This document shows positions 46,678-55,499 of a DNA stretch of 64,000 nucleotides, in pieces (the first letter of the stretch is position 1; each line of letters opens with the position of its first letter). The position numbers and the translations under genes are program-made. The notes beneath the pieces were generated by a model. That model searched no databases. It was given only the letters and a program-made list of their open reading frames with translations, and was not told the origin of the DNA. Where the stretch lies: contig NZ_JALIQS010000006.1 in NCBI RefSeq assembly GCF_024704725.1, positions 186,001-250,000 on the forward strand, read 5' to 3'. This DNA comes from Shinella sp. CPCC 101442. GTDB taxonomy: Bacteria; Pseudomonadota; Alphaproteobacteria; Rhizobiales; Rhizobiaceae.

Positions 46678-47067
46678 ATGGATGATGTGAAGATCGGAGA
46701 GATCCTTCTCCCCGGAGACCCGGACGAGCAGGAGCGTCAGAGGGGCCGCGTGAAGAAGCGGTTCTGGCCGGTTTTGAAGCGCGCGATGCGGCAGGTGCCG
46801 TTCTCGCGCGATCTCGTTGCATCCTACTATTGCGCGCTCGACCCCCGCACACCGGCAAAGGTGCGCGGTATCCTGCTCGCGGCGCTCGCCTATTTCGTGC
46901 TGCCGCTCGACGGCATTCCGGATTTCTTCGCCCTCGTCGGCTTTTCCGATGACATTGCGGTCCTCACCGCCGCCTTCGCGGCCATCCGCGGCCACGTTCG
47001 CGAGGACCACTACAGATCGGCCGACAAGGCGCTTCAGGATGAGCCGGACATGCAGCCTGCGGGCTAG
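46678..47067 (+). CDS. YkvA/DUF1232 family membrane protein
   Basis: A 129-residue protein with the DUF1232 core: PAKVRGILLAALAYFVLPLDGIPDFFALVGFSDDIAVLTAAFAAI (about residues 59-103), including the LPLDGIPD motif. The N-terminal part is hydrophilic and basic (RGRVKKRFWPVLKRAMR). DUF1232 proteins are small and of unknown function. It lies 71 bases after phhB and may be in the same unit. Confidence 0.85.
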   Translation: MDDVKIGEILLPGDPDEQERQRGRVKKRFWPVLKRAMRQVPFSRDLVASYYCALDPRTPAKVRGILLAALAYFVLPLDGIPDFFALVGFSDDIAVLTAAFAAIRGHVREDHYRSADKALQDEPDMQPAG

Positions 47068-47389
47068 TGTGGTTGTGCCGGTTTTGCCCGCAACTTCGCG
47101 GGTCAAATTCTTGCCCTAATCGTTGTGCCATTAGTGAGTTTCGACGGGTTCTATCTCACCAAATGGGGACTGGGCATGCTTAGCCTTTCAGGCAAGGGCA
47201 AGCGCGGGTTTCAACGCAAATTTGTCCCGGTGCGGCACGGAAGACCTTCGGAAACTGGGTGCATGTTGACGGTTTGGTAACCTGAATTAAGTCAAAATGA
47301 ACCAAATCGTCATCATGCAAGGCCGACACCGGCGTGGCAGGCATCTGCCTTCGGCCGGCAATCACTGGCAAGACAACCGGCAGGAAAAC
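47068..47389. other. Noncoding region before the IalB-like gene
   Basis: These 322 bases hold no supported gene. A CCCGC-AACTTC-GCGGG hairpin near 47085-47102, followed by TCAAATTCTT, may terminate the DUF1232 unit. TTGACG near 47267 is a possible -35 box for the IalB-like gene. In-frame starts upstream of 47390 lack signal-peptide character. Confidence 0.45.
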
Positions 47390-47893
47390 ATGTTCGTAAG
47401 AAAGCTCGCAACCGCACTCGCCCTCGTCATCGCGACCGCAGGCGTTGCCTCGGCCCAGTCGCCGACGCGCATTCAGCAGTTCAACGCCTGGGGCGCCTAT
47501 TCCTATCAGGCGAATGGCGGCAAGGTCTGCTACGTTCTGTCCGTGCCGAAGGAAAAGACGCCCCCCGGCGTCGATCACGGCGATGTCTTCTTCCTCGTCT
47601 CGCAGCGCCCGGGCCAGAACATCAGCTACGAGCCGCAGGCGATGATGGGCTATCCGCTGCAGGAAAACTCCAAGGTCAACGTCGTCATCGACGGGCGCAC
47701 CTTCGTGATGTTCACCAAGGGCAATTCGGCCTGGGTGGAAAACGCCGCCGAAGAGCCGGCGCTCGTCAACGCCATGAGGACCGGCAAGGACATGCAGGTG
47801 CAGGCGAAATCGCGCCGCGGCACGGGCACGGCCTATTCCTATTCGCTTTCGGGTATTTCGGCTGCACTGAAGCAGATCGAAGGCTGCCGCTAA
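47390..47893 (+). CDS. Invasion-associated locus B (IalB) family periplasmic protein
   Basis: A 167-residue secreted protein. The signal peptide MFVRKLATALALVIATAGVASAQ is followed by the IalB-like fold with FNAWGAYSYQANGGKVCYVLSVPKEKTPPG, DVFFLVSQRPGQNISYEPQ and a C-terminal Cys (EGCR), which may pair with the first Cys. IalB family members are common in Rhizobiales and named after a Bartonella gene; they need not be invasion factors here. ATG 47390 has GGA upstream; an ATG at 47297 in the same frame would bury the signal peptide. Confidence 0.88.
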   Translation: MFVRKLATALALVIATAGVASAQSPTRIQQFNAWGAYSYQANGGKVCYVLSVPKEKTPPGVDHGDVFFLVSQRPGQNISYEPQAMMGYPLQENSKVNVVIDGRTFVMFTKGNSAWVENAAEEPALVNAMRTGKDMQVQAKSRRGTGTAYSYSLSGISAALKQIEGCR

Positions 47894-47918
47894 GGCACGC
47901 ACGCATGCACAGCAAAAG

Positions 47919-47948
47919 GGCCGGCGTAATGCCGGCCTTTTCCGTTTC
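47919..47948 (+). terminator. Rho-independent terminator after the IalB-like gene
   Basis: GGCCGGC and GCCGGCC pair over GTAAT, followed by TTTTCCGTTT. It lies 25 bases after the stop and just before the SixA-like gene. Confidence 0.9.
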
Positions 47949-47964
47949 GAAGCCGGAGTCTTCC

Positions 47965-48477
47965 ATGAAAACCCTTCTGCTGCTGCGTCACGCAAAATCC
48001 GCCTGGCCGGAGGGTGTCGACGATCATGACCGCCCGCTCGCCGACCGTGGCCGCCGCGACGCGCCGCGCATGGCTGCCTATATCGCCGAGGTGGGTCTCC
48101 AGCCGGATTTCGCTCTGGTCTCGTCCGCGCGGCGAACGCTGGAAACCTGGGCGCTGGTCGAGCCGGCGCTTGGCAAGGCCTGTCCGTCCCAGACCGTAGC
48201 CTCGATCTACGAGGCGGAACCGGCAGCCATCCTCGCGGCGATCCATGCGGCTCCACAGCAAAGCGAAACGCTGCTCGTCATCGGGCACAATCCGGGCTTC
48301 GAGGATCTGGCTGCGATGCTGGCGACGGCCGGGGATGCGGATGCAATCGGTCGGCTCAAGACAAAGTATCCGACGGCAGGCTTGGCCGTGATCCGCCTGG
48401 ACATCGAAAGGTGGAGCGATGTCGTGCCGGGAACCGGGACGCTCGATATGTTCGTAACACCGAAGACATTGCCGTAG
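47965..48477 (+). CDS. SixA-like histidine phosphatase
   Basis: A 170-residue histidine phosphatase of the SixA type. The catalytic RHA motif is at the N-terminus (MKTLLLLRHAKSAWPEG), with DHDRPLADRGRRDAPRMAAYI, the second Arg in VSSARRTLETW and the second His in LLVIGHNPGFEDLA. SixA removes phosphate from histidine on phosphorelay or PTS-related proteins; the partner here is unknown. ATG 47965 has GGAG upstream; a longer frame runs through the terminator and is rejected. Confidence 0.88.
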   Translation: MKTLLLLRHAKSAWPEGVDDHDRPLADRGRRDAPRMAAYIAEVGLQPDFALVSSARRTLETWALVEPALGKACPSQTVASIYEAEPAAILAAIHAAPQQSETLLVIGHNPGFEDLAAMLATAGDADAIGRLKTKYPTAGLAVIRLDIERWSDVVPGTGTLDMFVTPKTLP

Positions 48478-48650
48478 CGCCGACCATCCGGCGGTACGAA
48501 GCCACCGCCGGCGATTGCCGCGAGCGGGACGAATGCCGTTTTGCCGCAGGTTTCTATCAGAAAATGTGATTGATGAAGCTTGATCCGAGAATTGATCTGA
48601 AGGGCCGTTTTGCCTAGAACCGCCCTGAAATCATTCTAGGGAGACCCTTC

Positions 48651-49604
48651 ATGCGTCAACTTCTCCTCGCTCTCGCGGCCACGGTCGCGATTTCGCTGCC
48701 GGCACAGGCCGAAAACGTCACGGTTGCCGTGACCGCCATCGTCGAACATCCGGCCCTCGATGCCGCGCGTGACGGCGTCAAGGAAGCGCTGGAAGCGGCC
48801 GGCTACAAGGAAGGCGAGAACCTGACATTCATCTACGAGTCGGCGCAGGGCAACCCCGCGACGGCCGCGCAGATCGCCCGCCAGTTCGTCGGCGAAGAGC
48901 CGACCGTGATCGTGCCGATCTCCACGCCGTCGGCGCAGGCCGTGGTTTCCGCCACGAAGGACATTCCGGTCGTCTTCACGGCCGTGTCCGATCCGCTCGG
49001 CGCGCAACTCGTCACCGACATGGACAGGCCCGGCGGCAACGTCACCGGCCTTTCCGACCTGTCGCCGGTCGCCGAGCATCTGGCGCTGATCAAGGAAATC
49101 CTGCCGAACGCCAAGACGGTCGGCTTCCTCTACAATTCCGGTGAAGCCAACTCCGTGTCGCTGCTTGCCGTTCTGAAGGCTGAAGCCGAAAAGGCCGGCC
49201 TCACGGTCGTCGAATCCGCCGCCACCAAGTCGGCTGAAGTGCAGGGTGCTGCCCGCGCGCTCATCGGCCGCGCCGACGCGATCTACGTGCCCACGGACAA
49301 CACGATCATTTCCGCTCTCGAAGGCGCCGTCGCCGTTGCCGAAGAGGCGAAGCTCCCGCTCTTCACCGCCGATACGGATTCCGTTTCGCGTGGTGCCATC
49401 GCGGCCCTCGGCTTCAACTACAAGGATGTCGGCAAGCAGACGGGTGAAATCGTCGTGCGCATCCTCAAGGGTGAAAACCCGGGCGACATCGCCGTGAAGG
49501 TAGCCGCCGGTACGGACCTCGTCGTCAACAAGGGTGCTGCCGCCAAGATGGGCGTCACCCTGCCGGAAGCCCTTGTCGGTCGCGCGACCCGCGTCATCGA
49601 ATAG
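48651..49604 (+). CDS. ABC transporter substrate-binding protein (DUF534/TrpX-like family)
   Basis: A 317-residue periplasmic binding protein. The signal peptide is MRQLLLALAATVAISLPAQAE. The mature part starts VTVAVTAIVEHPALDAARDGVKEALEAAGYKEGENLTF and has VPISTPSAQAVVSATKDIPVVFTAVSDP and VYVPTDNTII-like segments, typical of the ABC_sub_bind (PF04392) family. In some Gram-positives related systems (TrpXYZ) are linked to tryptophan, but the ligand here is unknown. The permease and ATPase genes follow; a strong hairpin separates this gene from them. Confidence 0.88.
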   Translation: MRQLLLALAATVAISLPAQAENVTVAVTAIVEHPALDAARDGVKEALEAAGYKEGENLTFIYESAQGNPATAAQIARQFVGEEPTVIVPISTPSAQAVVSATKDIPVVFTAVSDPLGAQLVTDMDRPGGNVTGLSDLSPVAEHLALIKEILPNAKTVGFLYNSGEANSVSLLAVLKAEAEKAGLTVVESAATKSAEVQGAARALIGRADAIYVPTDNTIISALEGAVAVAEEAKLPLFTADTDSVSRGAIAALGFNYKDVGKQTGEIVVRILKGENPGDIAVKVAAGTDLVVNKGAAAKMGVTLPEALVGRATRVIE

Positions 49605-49630
49605 GCTTCGATTTTACATCGTTATGAGGA

Positions 49631-49664
49631 ATCAACCGCTGCCGGGTCGCCGGCAGCGGTTGAT
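49631..49664 (+). other. 15-bp intra-operon stem-loop after the binding-protein gene
   Basis: ATCAACCGCTGCCGG pairs perfectly with CCGGCAGCGGTTGAT over a GTCG loop. It lies 26 bases after the binding-protein stop and about 60 before the permease start, with no T-tract. Such hairpins usually protect the upstream message and give more binding protein than permease; leaky termination is also possible. Confidence 0.75.
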
Positions 49665-49725
49665 CTGTTAAAGGACCCATCCCGCAAGACCTGCGGAACG
49701 GGTGACAAAGAGAAAGCCGAGAGCC

Positions 49726-50604
49726 GTGAGCCTGATTGCCTTCTGGGGCGCCGTCGAACTGGGGCTGGTCTATGCCTTCGTCGCCATCGGCGTTTACCTT
49801 GCCTTCCGCGTGCTGGATTTTCCCGACCTGACCGTGGATGGCTCTTTCCCGCTCGGCGCGGCCGTCACGGCCGTGCTGATCATCGCGGGCGTGAACCCCT
49901 GGCTTGCCGCTTTCATCGCCATGCTGGCGGGTGCGGGTGCCGGTCTCGTCACGGCGATGCTCAATGTGCGTTTCCGCATCCTGAACCTGCTTGCCTCGAT
50001 CCTGACGATGATCGCGCTCTTCTCGGTGAACCTGCGCGTCATGGGCAAGCCGAACGTCGCGCTGATCAACGCCGAGACGATGCTGAGCCCGTTCTTCGGC
50101 CATGGTCTCCGCGATTTCTACGTGCGCCCGCTCTTCATCGGCATTCTGGTCGTCGTCGCCGTGATCCTCGTCTGGCGCTTCCTTGAAAGCGATGCGGGTC
50201 TTTCGATGCGTGCGACCGGGGCGAACGCCCGCATGGCGCGCGCGCAGGGTGTCGACACCAACCGCCAGATCTATCTTGGCATTGCGCTCTCCAATGCGCT
50301 CGTCGCTCTCGGCGGCGCGCTCTTCGCCCAGACGAACGGCTTTGCCGACGTCACCTCCGGCGTCGGTACCATCGTCGTCGGTCTTGCGGCCGTCATCATC
50401 GGCGAGACGCTCTTTGGCACGCGCGGCATTCTCATGGCCTTGATCGGCTGCGTGCTCGGCTCGATCCTCTACCGCATCGCCATCCAGCTCGCGCTGTCCT
50501 CCGATGTGCTCGGTCTTCAGGCCTCCGACCTCAACTTCGTGACGGCGCTGCTCGTCACCGTGGCGCTCGTTCTGCCACGCCTTCGCCGTGGGGGAGCCGC
50601 CTGA
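49726..50604 (+). CDS. ABC transporter permease (branched-chain type)
   Basis: A 292-residue permease of the BPD_transp_2 type with about nine hydrophobic segments. It starts MSLIAFWGAVELGLVYAFVAIGVYLAFRVLDFPDLTVDGSF, then has FRATGANARMARAQGVDTNRQIYLGIALSN-like and VVGLAAVIIGETLFG segments usual in this family. GTG 49726 is preferred, GTG 49702 is possible; neither has a strong ribosome site. The stop overlaps the ATG of the ATPase gene. Confidence 0.88.
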   Translation: MSLIAFWGAVELGLVYAFVAIGVYLAFRVLDFPDLTVDGSFPLGAAVTAVLIIAGVNPWLAAFIAMLAGAGAGLVTAMLNVRFRILNLLASILTMIALFSVNLRVMGKPNVALINAETMLSPFFGHGLRDFYVRPLFIGILVVVAVILVWRFLESDAGLSMRATGANARMARAQGVDTNRQIYLGIALSNALVALGGALFAQTNGFADVTSGVGTIVVGLAAVIIGETLFGTRGILMALIGCVLGSILYRIAIQLALSSDVLGLQASDLNFVTALLVTVALVLPRLRRGGAA

Positions 50605-51398
50605 TGATTTCCGTCTCCGATATCAAGGTCACCTTCGGCAAGGGCACCCCCCTCCAGAAGCAGGCGCTGAACGGTGTCAGCCTCACGATCGAAGAGGGGC
50701 AGTTCGTTACCGTCATCGGGTCCAACGGCGCCGGCAAGTCGACGCTGCTCGGCGTTCTCGCCGGCGACGTCATCGCGACTGAGGGACAGGTGAAGATCGG
50801 CACGACCGACGTCACCCGCCAGGGCACCGCCGCCCGCGCCGGCCGCGTCGCCCGCGTCTTCCAGGATCCGCTGACGGGAAGCTGTGGGGCGCTTTCCATC
50901 GAGGAGAACCTCGCGCTCGCTGCCCGCCGCGGTGAGCGCCGTGGCCTGTCCTCGGCGCTCGGCCCCCAGCGTCGCGCGCATTTCCGCGAGCGTATCGCCG
51001 AGCTCAATCTCGGCCTCGAGAACCGTATGCGCGATCGTATGGATCTCTTGTCCGGCGGCCAGCGCCAGGCCGTCTCGCTCGTCATGGCAACGCTTGCCGG
51101 TTCGGACGTGCTGCTGCTCGACGAACATACGGCAGCGCTCGATCCCGGCATGGCGGAGTTCATCATGACCCTCACGCAAAAAATCGTTTCCGAACGCAAG
51201 CTGACGACACTAATGGTCACGCATTCCATGCGTCAGGCACTCGACTATGGGCACCGCACCGTCATGCTGCATGGCGGCGAGATCGTGCTGGACGTGGCGG
51301 GCGACAATCGCAAGACCCTTCAGGTTGAAGACCTCATCGCCATGTTCCGCAAAATGCGCGGCCAGACGCTGGATGACGACGCCCTGTTGATCGGCTGA
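50604..51398 (+). CDS. ABC transporter ATP-binding protein
   Basis: A 264-residue ATPase. Walker A is VIGSNGAGKSTLLGVLAGD (about residues 38-56), the signature is LLSGGQRQAVSLVMATL and Walker B is VLLLDEHTAALDP. His-loop VTHSMRQALDYGHRTVMLHGGEI follows. It is the third gene of the importer with the binding protein and permease, and a terminator follows. Confidence 0.92.
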   Translation: MISVSDIKVTFGKGTPLQKQALNGVSLTIEEGQFVTVIGSNGAGKSTLLGVLAGDVIATEGQVKIGTTDVTRQGTAARAGRVARVFQDPLTGSCGALSIEENLALAARRGERRGLSSALGPQRRAHFRERIAELNLGLENRMRDRMDLLSGGQRQAVSLVMATLAGSDVLLLDEHTAALDPGMAEFIMTLTQKIVSERKLTTLMVTHSMRQALDYGHRTVMLHGGEIVLDVAGDNRKTLQVEDLIAMFRKMRGQTLDDDALLIG

Positions 51399-51429
51399 GA
51401 CCGCCGCACGATGTCACAATAGGACAAAG

Positions 51430-51460
51430 GCCGACTGTCATTGCAGTCGGCTTTTGTCGT
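51430..51460 (+). terminator. Rho-independent terminator after the ABC importer operon
   Basis: GCCGACTG and CAGTCGGC form an 8-bp stem with a TCATTG loop, followed by TTTTGTCGTT. It lies about 30 bases after the ATPase stop. Confidence 0.85.
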
Positions 51461-51568
51461 TATAGGTATTGTTTCCAATTGGTTAGCCGCAAGCCGAGGA
51501 GCGGAATCCGGCTGCAACAAAGGTGCAACAAAACTGTCGCACAGCGCCGCTATAGAGCGCGGATCGTG

Positions 51569-52751
51569 ATGCAAGCTACGGTGTTGGAAGCGCCAAGGGC
51601 GGTCTACAGACTGGAGAGGTTTTGTCCGCTCGAGAAGCCTTTGCGTGTCCTGTTCGTGCGCAAGGCCCCGAAAAACATGCTGCAGCAGTATTTTCCCGGT
51701 GAACGCGTGCGCTCGCGCAATAGCGTGCCTGCCCCGCTCTGAATTCTACACGAAATGGGCGCCCTGGCTGCTGGCCGATGGCCGGTCGCGCATCTATTAC
51801 GCAGACAGTCCGCGTCCATGTTTCATTCAGGCATTCTGCGCGCGCTTTCGCAGCCCTACCGTTGATCTCGTGCAGACCCGGCCCGATATTCCACTGAGCT
51901 TCCTGATGGTCCCATCCCCCCCCGGCTCGCGCGCATCGGCGGATGCCGAGCGCTCCATTCCCTCGTGGTTCCAATCCCGCCCGACCCTCTATACGAAAAT
52001 GGCGATCCTCTCGTGAGCGCATCGAAGATCCGGCCTATGAGATTCTACCCTTCGACATCATGAAGAATGTCGACAATAACGAGAACCGCCGCCGCATCCT
52101 GCGGTTCGCGCGCTCCAGTCCCAATCTCTATCGCCGGATGGTGGTGCGCCGCCTCGTGCCGATCCGCTCGCCCATCGCGGGCGTGATTGTGACGTTCGAT
52201 TGGGCGCCGGTCATGCGGACCATCGTGAGCGTCTGCCAGGAGCTTGGCTTCCGACGGTCCTCATTCCGCATGAATCGGTCTTCGTCAACCGGAGCAAGTA
52301 TTACTGGGCCCCCTCCAGCCAAGCGTCGATCCCGCTTTCGGATGTCATCCTCGGTTGGGGCAGCCTGCAGAAAGAAATCTTCGCCGGGCGTGGTTATGCG
52401 CTGATCGATCTCGCCGACATTGTTTTCGTTGTCTCGTCGCTCACCGGTTTCGAGGCGCTGATGGCCGGCCGGCAGGTCTATTGCTACGGCGCGCCCTTCT
52501 ATTCGGGCTGGGGCGTGACGGTGGATCATTGCGCAACCGGGCGCCGCAGCCGCAGGCGCACGATCGAGGATATCTTCCACTTCGCCTATATCGAAGCGTC
52601 GCGCTACGTGAACCCGCAGACCAACGAGCGGGTCGATGTCGAGGAGCTCGTCGATTTCGTGAGCCGGAAGAAAGCCGAGCTTGCCGCCGCCGAAAGACCC
52701 GTTCCGGCCCGCCTGCCGGAGCAGCGGAGCCTTGCGGCGCTCAGCGCCTGA
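51569..52751 (+). pseudogene. Frame-disrupted KpsC-like capsular polysaccharide biosynthesis gene
   Basis: Protein-like sequence runs through this region but in changing frames. A first part begins MQATVLEAPRAVYRLERF (51569); a second has EFYTKWAPWLLADGRSRIYYAD; a third has RIEDPAYEILPFDIMKNVD and VTFDWAPVMRTIVSVCQELGF; the last has PTVLIPHESVFVNRSKYYWAP and VSSLTGFEALMAGRQVYCYG then APFYSGWGV. The last block is typical of KpsC/LipB-type capsule proteins, thought to transfer Kdo. At least three, perhaps four, single-base shifts are needed, near 51725, at an 8-C run (51916-51923), possibly near 52010, and near 52248. Either the gene is dead or the sequence has homopolymer errors. Restored length would be about 395 residues. 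Confidence 0.75.
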
Positions 52752-52760
52752 TGCCGTCCG

Positions 52761-53402
52761 TCACCGCGCCTGCGTAAGCAGGATTTTCGCCGCGAAGACT
52801 GAAAAGACACCGGCGAAGGTGTAGTCGATGCTGCGCAGGATCTTCGGGTTTTGCTGCAGCCAGGTGGCGAGCTTGTCGGCGGCGAGGATGACGATCGTGT
52901 TCACGGGCACGCCGATGGCGATGAAGAGCAGACCGAGCACGATGAGCTTGCCGGTAATGTCGGGATCGCCCGCCGAGATGAACTGCGGCAGGAAGGTCAT
53001 GAAGAAGATGATGACCTTCGGGTTCAGCAGATTGACCCAGAAGCCGGACGAAATGTTGTTGAGGGCCGTGCCGCGCGGGCCGGTCGCGGCCTTGACCGTC
53101 AGGGTCGAGCCGTAGCGGATCGCCTGGATGGCAAGCCACAGCAGATAGGCGGCGCCGCCGGTCTTCAGGATCAGGAATGCTGTCGGCGAGGCTGTGATGA
53201 GCGCGGAAATGCCGAAGGCGACGAGCAGTGTGTGCACCACGATGCCGAGGCTGGTGCCGACGACCACATAGAGCGCCGGACCGCGGCCCTGCGACAACGC
53301 GCGGCTGATCGACAGCGTCATGTCGGGGCCGGGTGTCATCGCAAGCAGCAGGCTTGCGGCGGTGAAGGCGAGAAGCGTTGCGAGCGTGGGCAGGTAGTCC
53401 AT
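52761..53402 (-). CDS. LysE-family exporter
   Basis: A 213-residue LysE-type membrane protein: LLAMTPGPDMTLSISRALSQGRGPALYVVVGTSLG near the N-terminus and SSGFWVNLLNPKVIIFFMTFLPQFI in the middle are family signatures. Five to six hydrophobic segments are visible. ATG 53402 (MDYLPTLATLLAFTA) is preferred to a longer frame whose extra residues are hydrophilic. Substrate unknown. It ends 10 bases from the convergent broken capsule gene. Confidence 0.88.
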   Translation of the reverse strand: MDYLPTLATLLAFTAASLLLAMTPGPDMTLSISRALSQGRGPALYVVVGTSLGIVVHTLLVAFGISALITASPTAFLILKTGGAAYLLWLAIQAIRYGSTLTVKAATGPRGTALNNISSGFWVNLLNPKVIIFFMTFLPQFISAGDPDITGKLIVLGLLFIAIGVPVNTIVILAADKLATWLQQNPKILRSIDYTFAGVFSVFAAKILLTQAR

Positions 53403-53493
53403 GGCAAATCCCCGAAAGCCGGTGCGCACCGAGATGTCGTCCGGTCGTAAGCCGGCTTCCGGAAAATTACCAATCAAGCTTTGTGATGGGCGT

Positions 53494-54345
53494 TTATCGG
53501 TCTTCCAGGAAGGTCCGGAAGGCCTCGGAATAGTCCTTGTGCCAGCGCGACAGCGGCGGGCGGTTCTCGATGATATCGCCGATCGCCCAGGCCATGCGGT
53601 TTTCATCGAGTTTACGCGATACATCGTTGTCGGGGCACAGAATGTAGAAATCGCCGCGGGCGAGGCTCTCCAGCATGAAATCCACGGTCTGGGCAGGCGT
53701 CCAGGCGGCATCCGGTTTTTCCGTGCGGTCGCCCTTCGTCAGCGCGGTATAGACGAAGCCGGGGATGAGGAGATGGGCAGAGAGTTTTGCGCCCTCGGTA
53801 TTGCGCAGTTCGTGCTGCAAGGCCTCGGTGAAGACCTTCACGCCGGCCTTGGAGACGTTGTAGGCGGGGTTGCCGGGCGGTGTGGTGATGCCCTGCTTGG
53901 AACCGGTGTTGATGATGAGGCCGGGTTCGCCATGGGCCAGCATGTTCGGCCCGAAAACCTGCGTGCCGTGAATGACGCCCATCAGGTTGACGGCGAGGAT
54001 ATGGTCCCAGTTGGCTTCGGCACTGAAGATCGAGGTGTCCGGCTGGATGCCGGCATTGTTCATGAGAACATGCACACGGCCGAAGCGCTGCAGCACGGCG
54101 CGTTCCAGTGCTTCCAGCTGGTGGCGGTGGGCGACGTCCGTCTCCACCGCCATGACATTGGCCTCGCCGGCGATCGCCTCCAGTTCGAGGCGGGCTTTGC
54201 CAAGCCGGTCGCCGCCGAGATCGGCGATGGCGACGGCCATGCCGGCCTCGGCAAAGCGGCGTGCGGCGGCAAGTCCGATGCCGGAGGCGCCGCCGGTAAT
54301 GACGGCGACGTTGTCGCCCTTGATGATGTCCTTGAGGTCGGTCAT
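53494..54345 (-). CDS. Short-chain dehydrogenase/reductase
   Basis: A 283-residue SDR oxidoreductase. NVAVITGGASGIGLAAARRFAEAG (about residues 12-35) binds the cofactor, MNNAGIQ follows, a Ser in IINTGSKQGITTPPGNP and YNVSKAG complete the catalytic set. ATG 54345 (MTDLKDIIKGD) has an AGGGATG-like ribosome site upstream. The substrate cannot be told. The neighbouring LysE gene downstream is separated by about 90 bases. Confidence 0.88.
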   Translation of the reverse strand: MTDLKDIIKGDNVAVITGGASGIGLAAARRFAEAGMAVAIADLGGDRLGKARLELEAIAGEANVMAVETDVAHRHQLEALERAVLQRFGRVHVLMNNAGIQPDTSIFSAEANWDHILAVNLMGVIHGTQVFGPNMLAHGEPGLIINTGSKQGITTPPGNPAYNVSKAGVKVFTEALQHELRNTEGAKLSAHLLIPGFVYTALTKGDRTEKPDAAWTPAQTVDFMLESLARGDFYILCPDNDVSRKLDENRMAWAIGDIIENRPPLSRWHKDYSEAFRTFLEDR

Positions 54346-54454
54346 GGGTTCATCCCTTTCCATGGTCCAGTCCTCGCGCAATATGGGGTCGCTTGCGGCG
54401 GCGTTAAACCCGCTCGAAGGAAGTACAAGCCCTTAATTGCGCTGAAAGCGAGAT

Positions 54455-54483
54455 ATGGAAAGAAAGCCGGCTTGATGCCGGCT
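54455..54483 (-). terminator. Probable terminator for the 54519-55331 gene
   Basis: On the minus strand AGCCGGC and GCCGGCT pair over ATCAA and are followed by TTCTTTCC, 36 bases after the stop of the upstream gene. T-run is interrupted, so strength is uncertain. Confidence 0.65.
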
Positions 54484-54518
54484 GAAATGCTGTCGGTCGA
54501 TCGAATTCAGGCGATCCC

Positions 54519-55331
54519 CTATAGCTTGTCGCTCATTTCCGGGTCGATCAGGTTTGCAGCCTGTCCGGCCTCTACACCAAACAGCCGTTGGAATGCCTCA
54601 TCGCCCAGCAGCAATGCTGCCTGGTCGATGAAATGCTGATTTCTGGCATTCAACGCGGCAACGCCGGGTGGTTCGAACCCCGGTACCTTTACGCTTATAT
54701 AGGCTTGCACCTCGGTCCTGAGATGAAGCAGTGCCCTCAGTTGTTCTGGGTTATCGGCAAGAGCAGCGGAGGCGAGCTCGTCGAAATCGTCCGGTAAATC
54801 AATCATGTGCTGTGTTCCCGTCCCTCCGCTGCGTCTGATCAGTCGGGGGGCGACTGCGCCGCAGCCCTGTAGTTTGGCCCGCCAAGCCGTTTGCTGGGCG
54901 CCATATGTTCCATAGAGGAACGTGCTTAGCGCGTAGCCTCGAGCTTGCTTGACCGTCAAAGGTCGTGCTGAGCTTGTCCTCGTTGCATAAAGCACTTGAT
55001 TGGCCAATTGATGGCAGACACCATCGAGGCCATAAGTAAAGATCGTGCCCTGAGCCGGTGGATTGGGTTTGGTCTCGACATTGGGTCGAACGAGGCATTT
55101 GGCGAGTGTGCGGGAGCCGGATTGTTTACCCAATGCGCCGGTTGCGTTGGCGGGAACTCCGCCCTTTTCATGATAGGCGCCCCAGCAAAACCAATAGTTG
55201 AAGCCTGCTTTTGCAACTTTTGTCGCGTCAGGATATTGGTTCGTTTGATTGTCGAAGTCGGTCACCCATGTGTGGTCTAGCCAAGACTCGCTGAACCATG
55301 CAGGAACCGCCCAGGCGTAAAGTTTAGCCAT
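54519..55331 (-). CDS. Unrecognised 270-residue protein with conserved-looking Cys/His residues
   Basis: I do not recognise this protein. The N-terminal 180 residues are rich in aromatic residues ([40 protein letters not shown]) with Cys at 49, 79, 106 and 157 and His at 20, 54 and 107. The string [15 protein letters not shown] (103-117) suggests a Cys-His active site of a papain- or NlpC-like fold, but this is a guess. After a Gly/Arg-rich linker (about 164-173) comes a helical tail ([21 protein letters not shown], then [22 protein letters not shown]). There is no signal peptide or membrane segment. GGGAGG stands just upstream of ATG 55331. Base composition looks less GC-rich than its neighbours, and it follows a frame-broken capsule gene region, so transfer is possible. 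Confidence 0.8.
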   Translation of the reverse strand: MAKLYAWAVPAWFSESWLDHTWVTDFDNQTNQYPDATKVAKAGFNYWFCWGAYHEKGGVPANATGALGKQSGSRTLAKCLVRPNVETKPNPPAQGTIFTYGLDGVCHQLANQVLYATRTSSARPLTVKQARGYALSTFLYGTYGAQQTAWRAKLQGCGAVAPRLIRRSGGTGTQHMIDLPDDFDELASAALADNPEQLRALLHLRTEVQAYISVKVPGFEPPGVAALNARNQHFIDQAALLLGDEAFQRLFGVEAGQAANLIDPEMSDKL

Positions 55332-55499
55332 TCCATCCTCCCTTGGTGTGCGAACAGCTTACGCTTGCACCCAGGGATTGCAATTGGCTCTTTTGTCTTT
55401 TCGGCTCCAGCCGCCTCCCTTGCGCAGGCGGATAATCTCGCTAAAAGTGCCACGAAATTTCATTTCGGCTGTTGCCGATCCACTGCGGACCTCATCATC

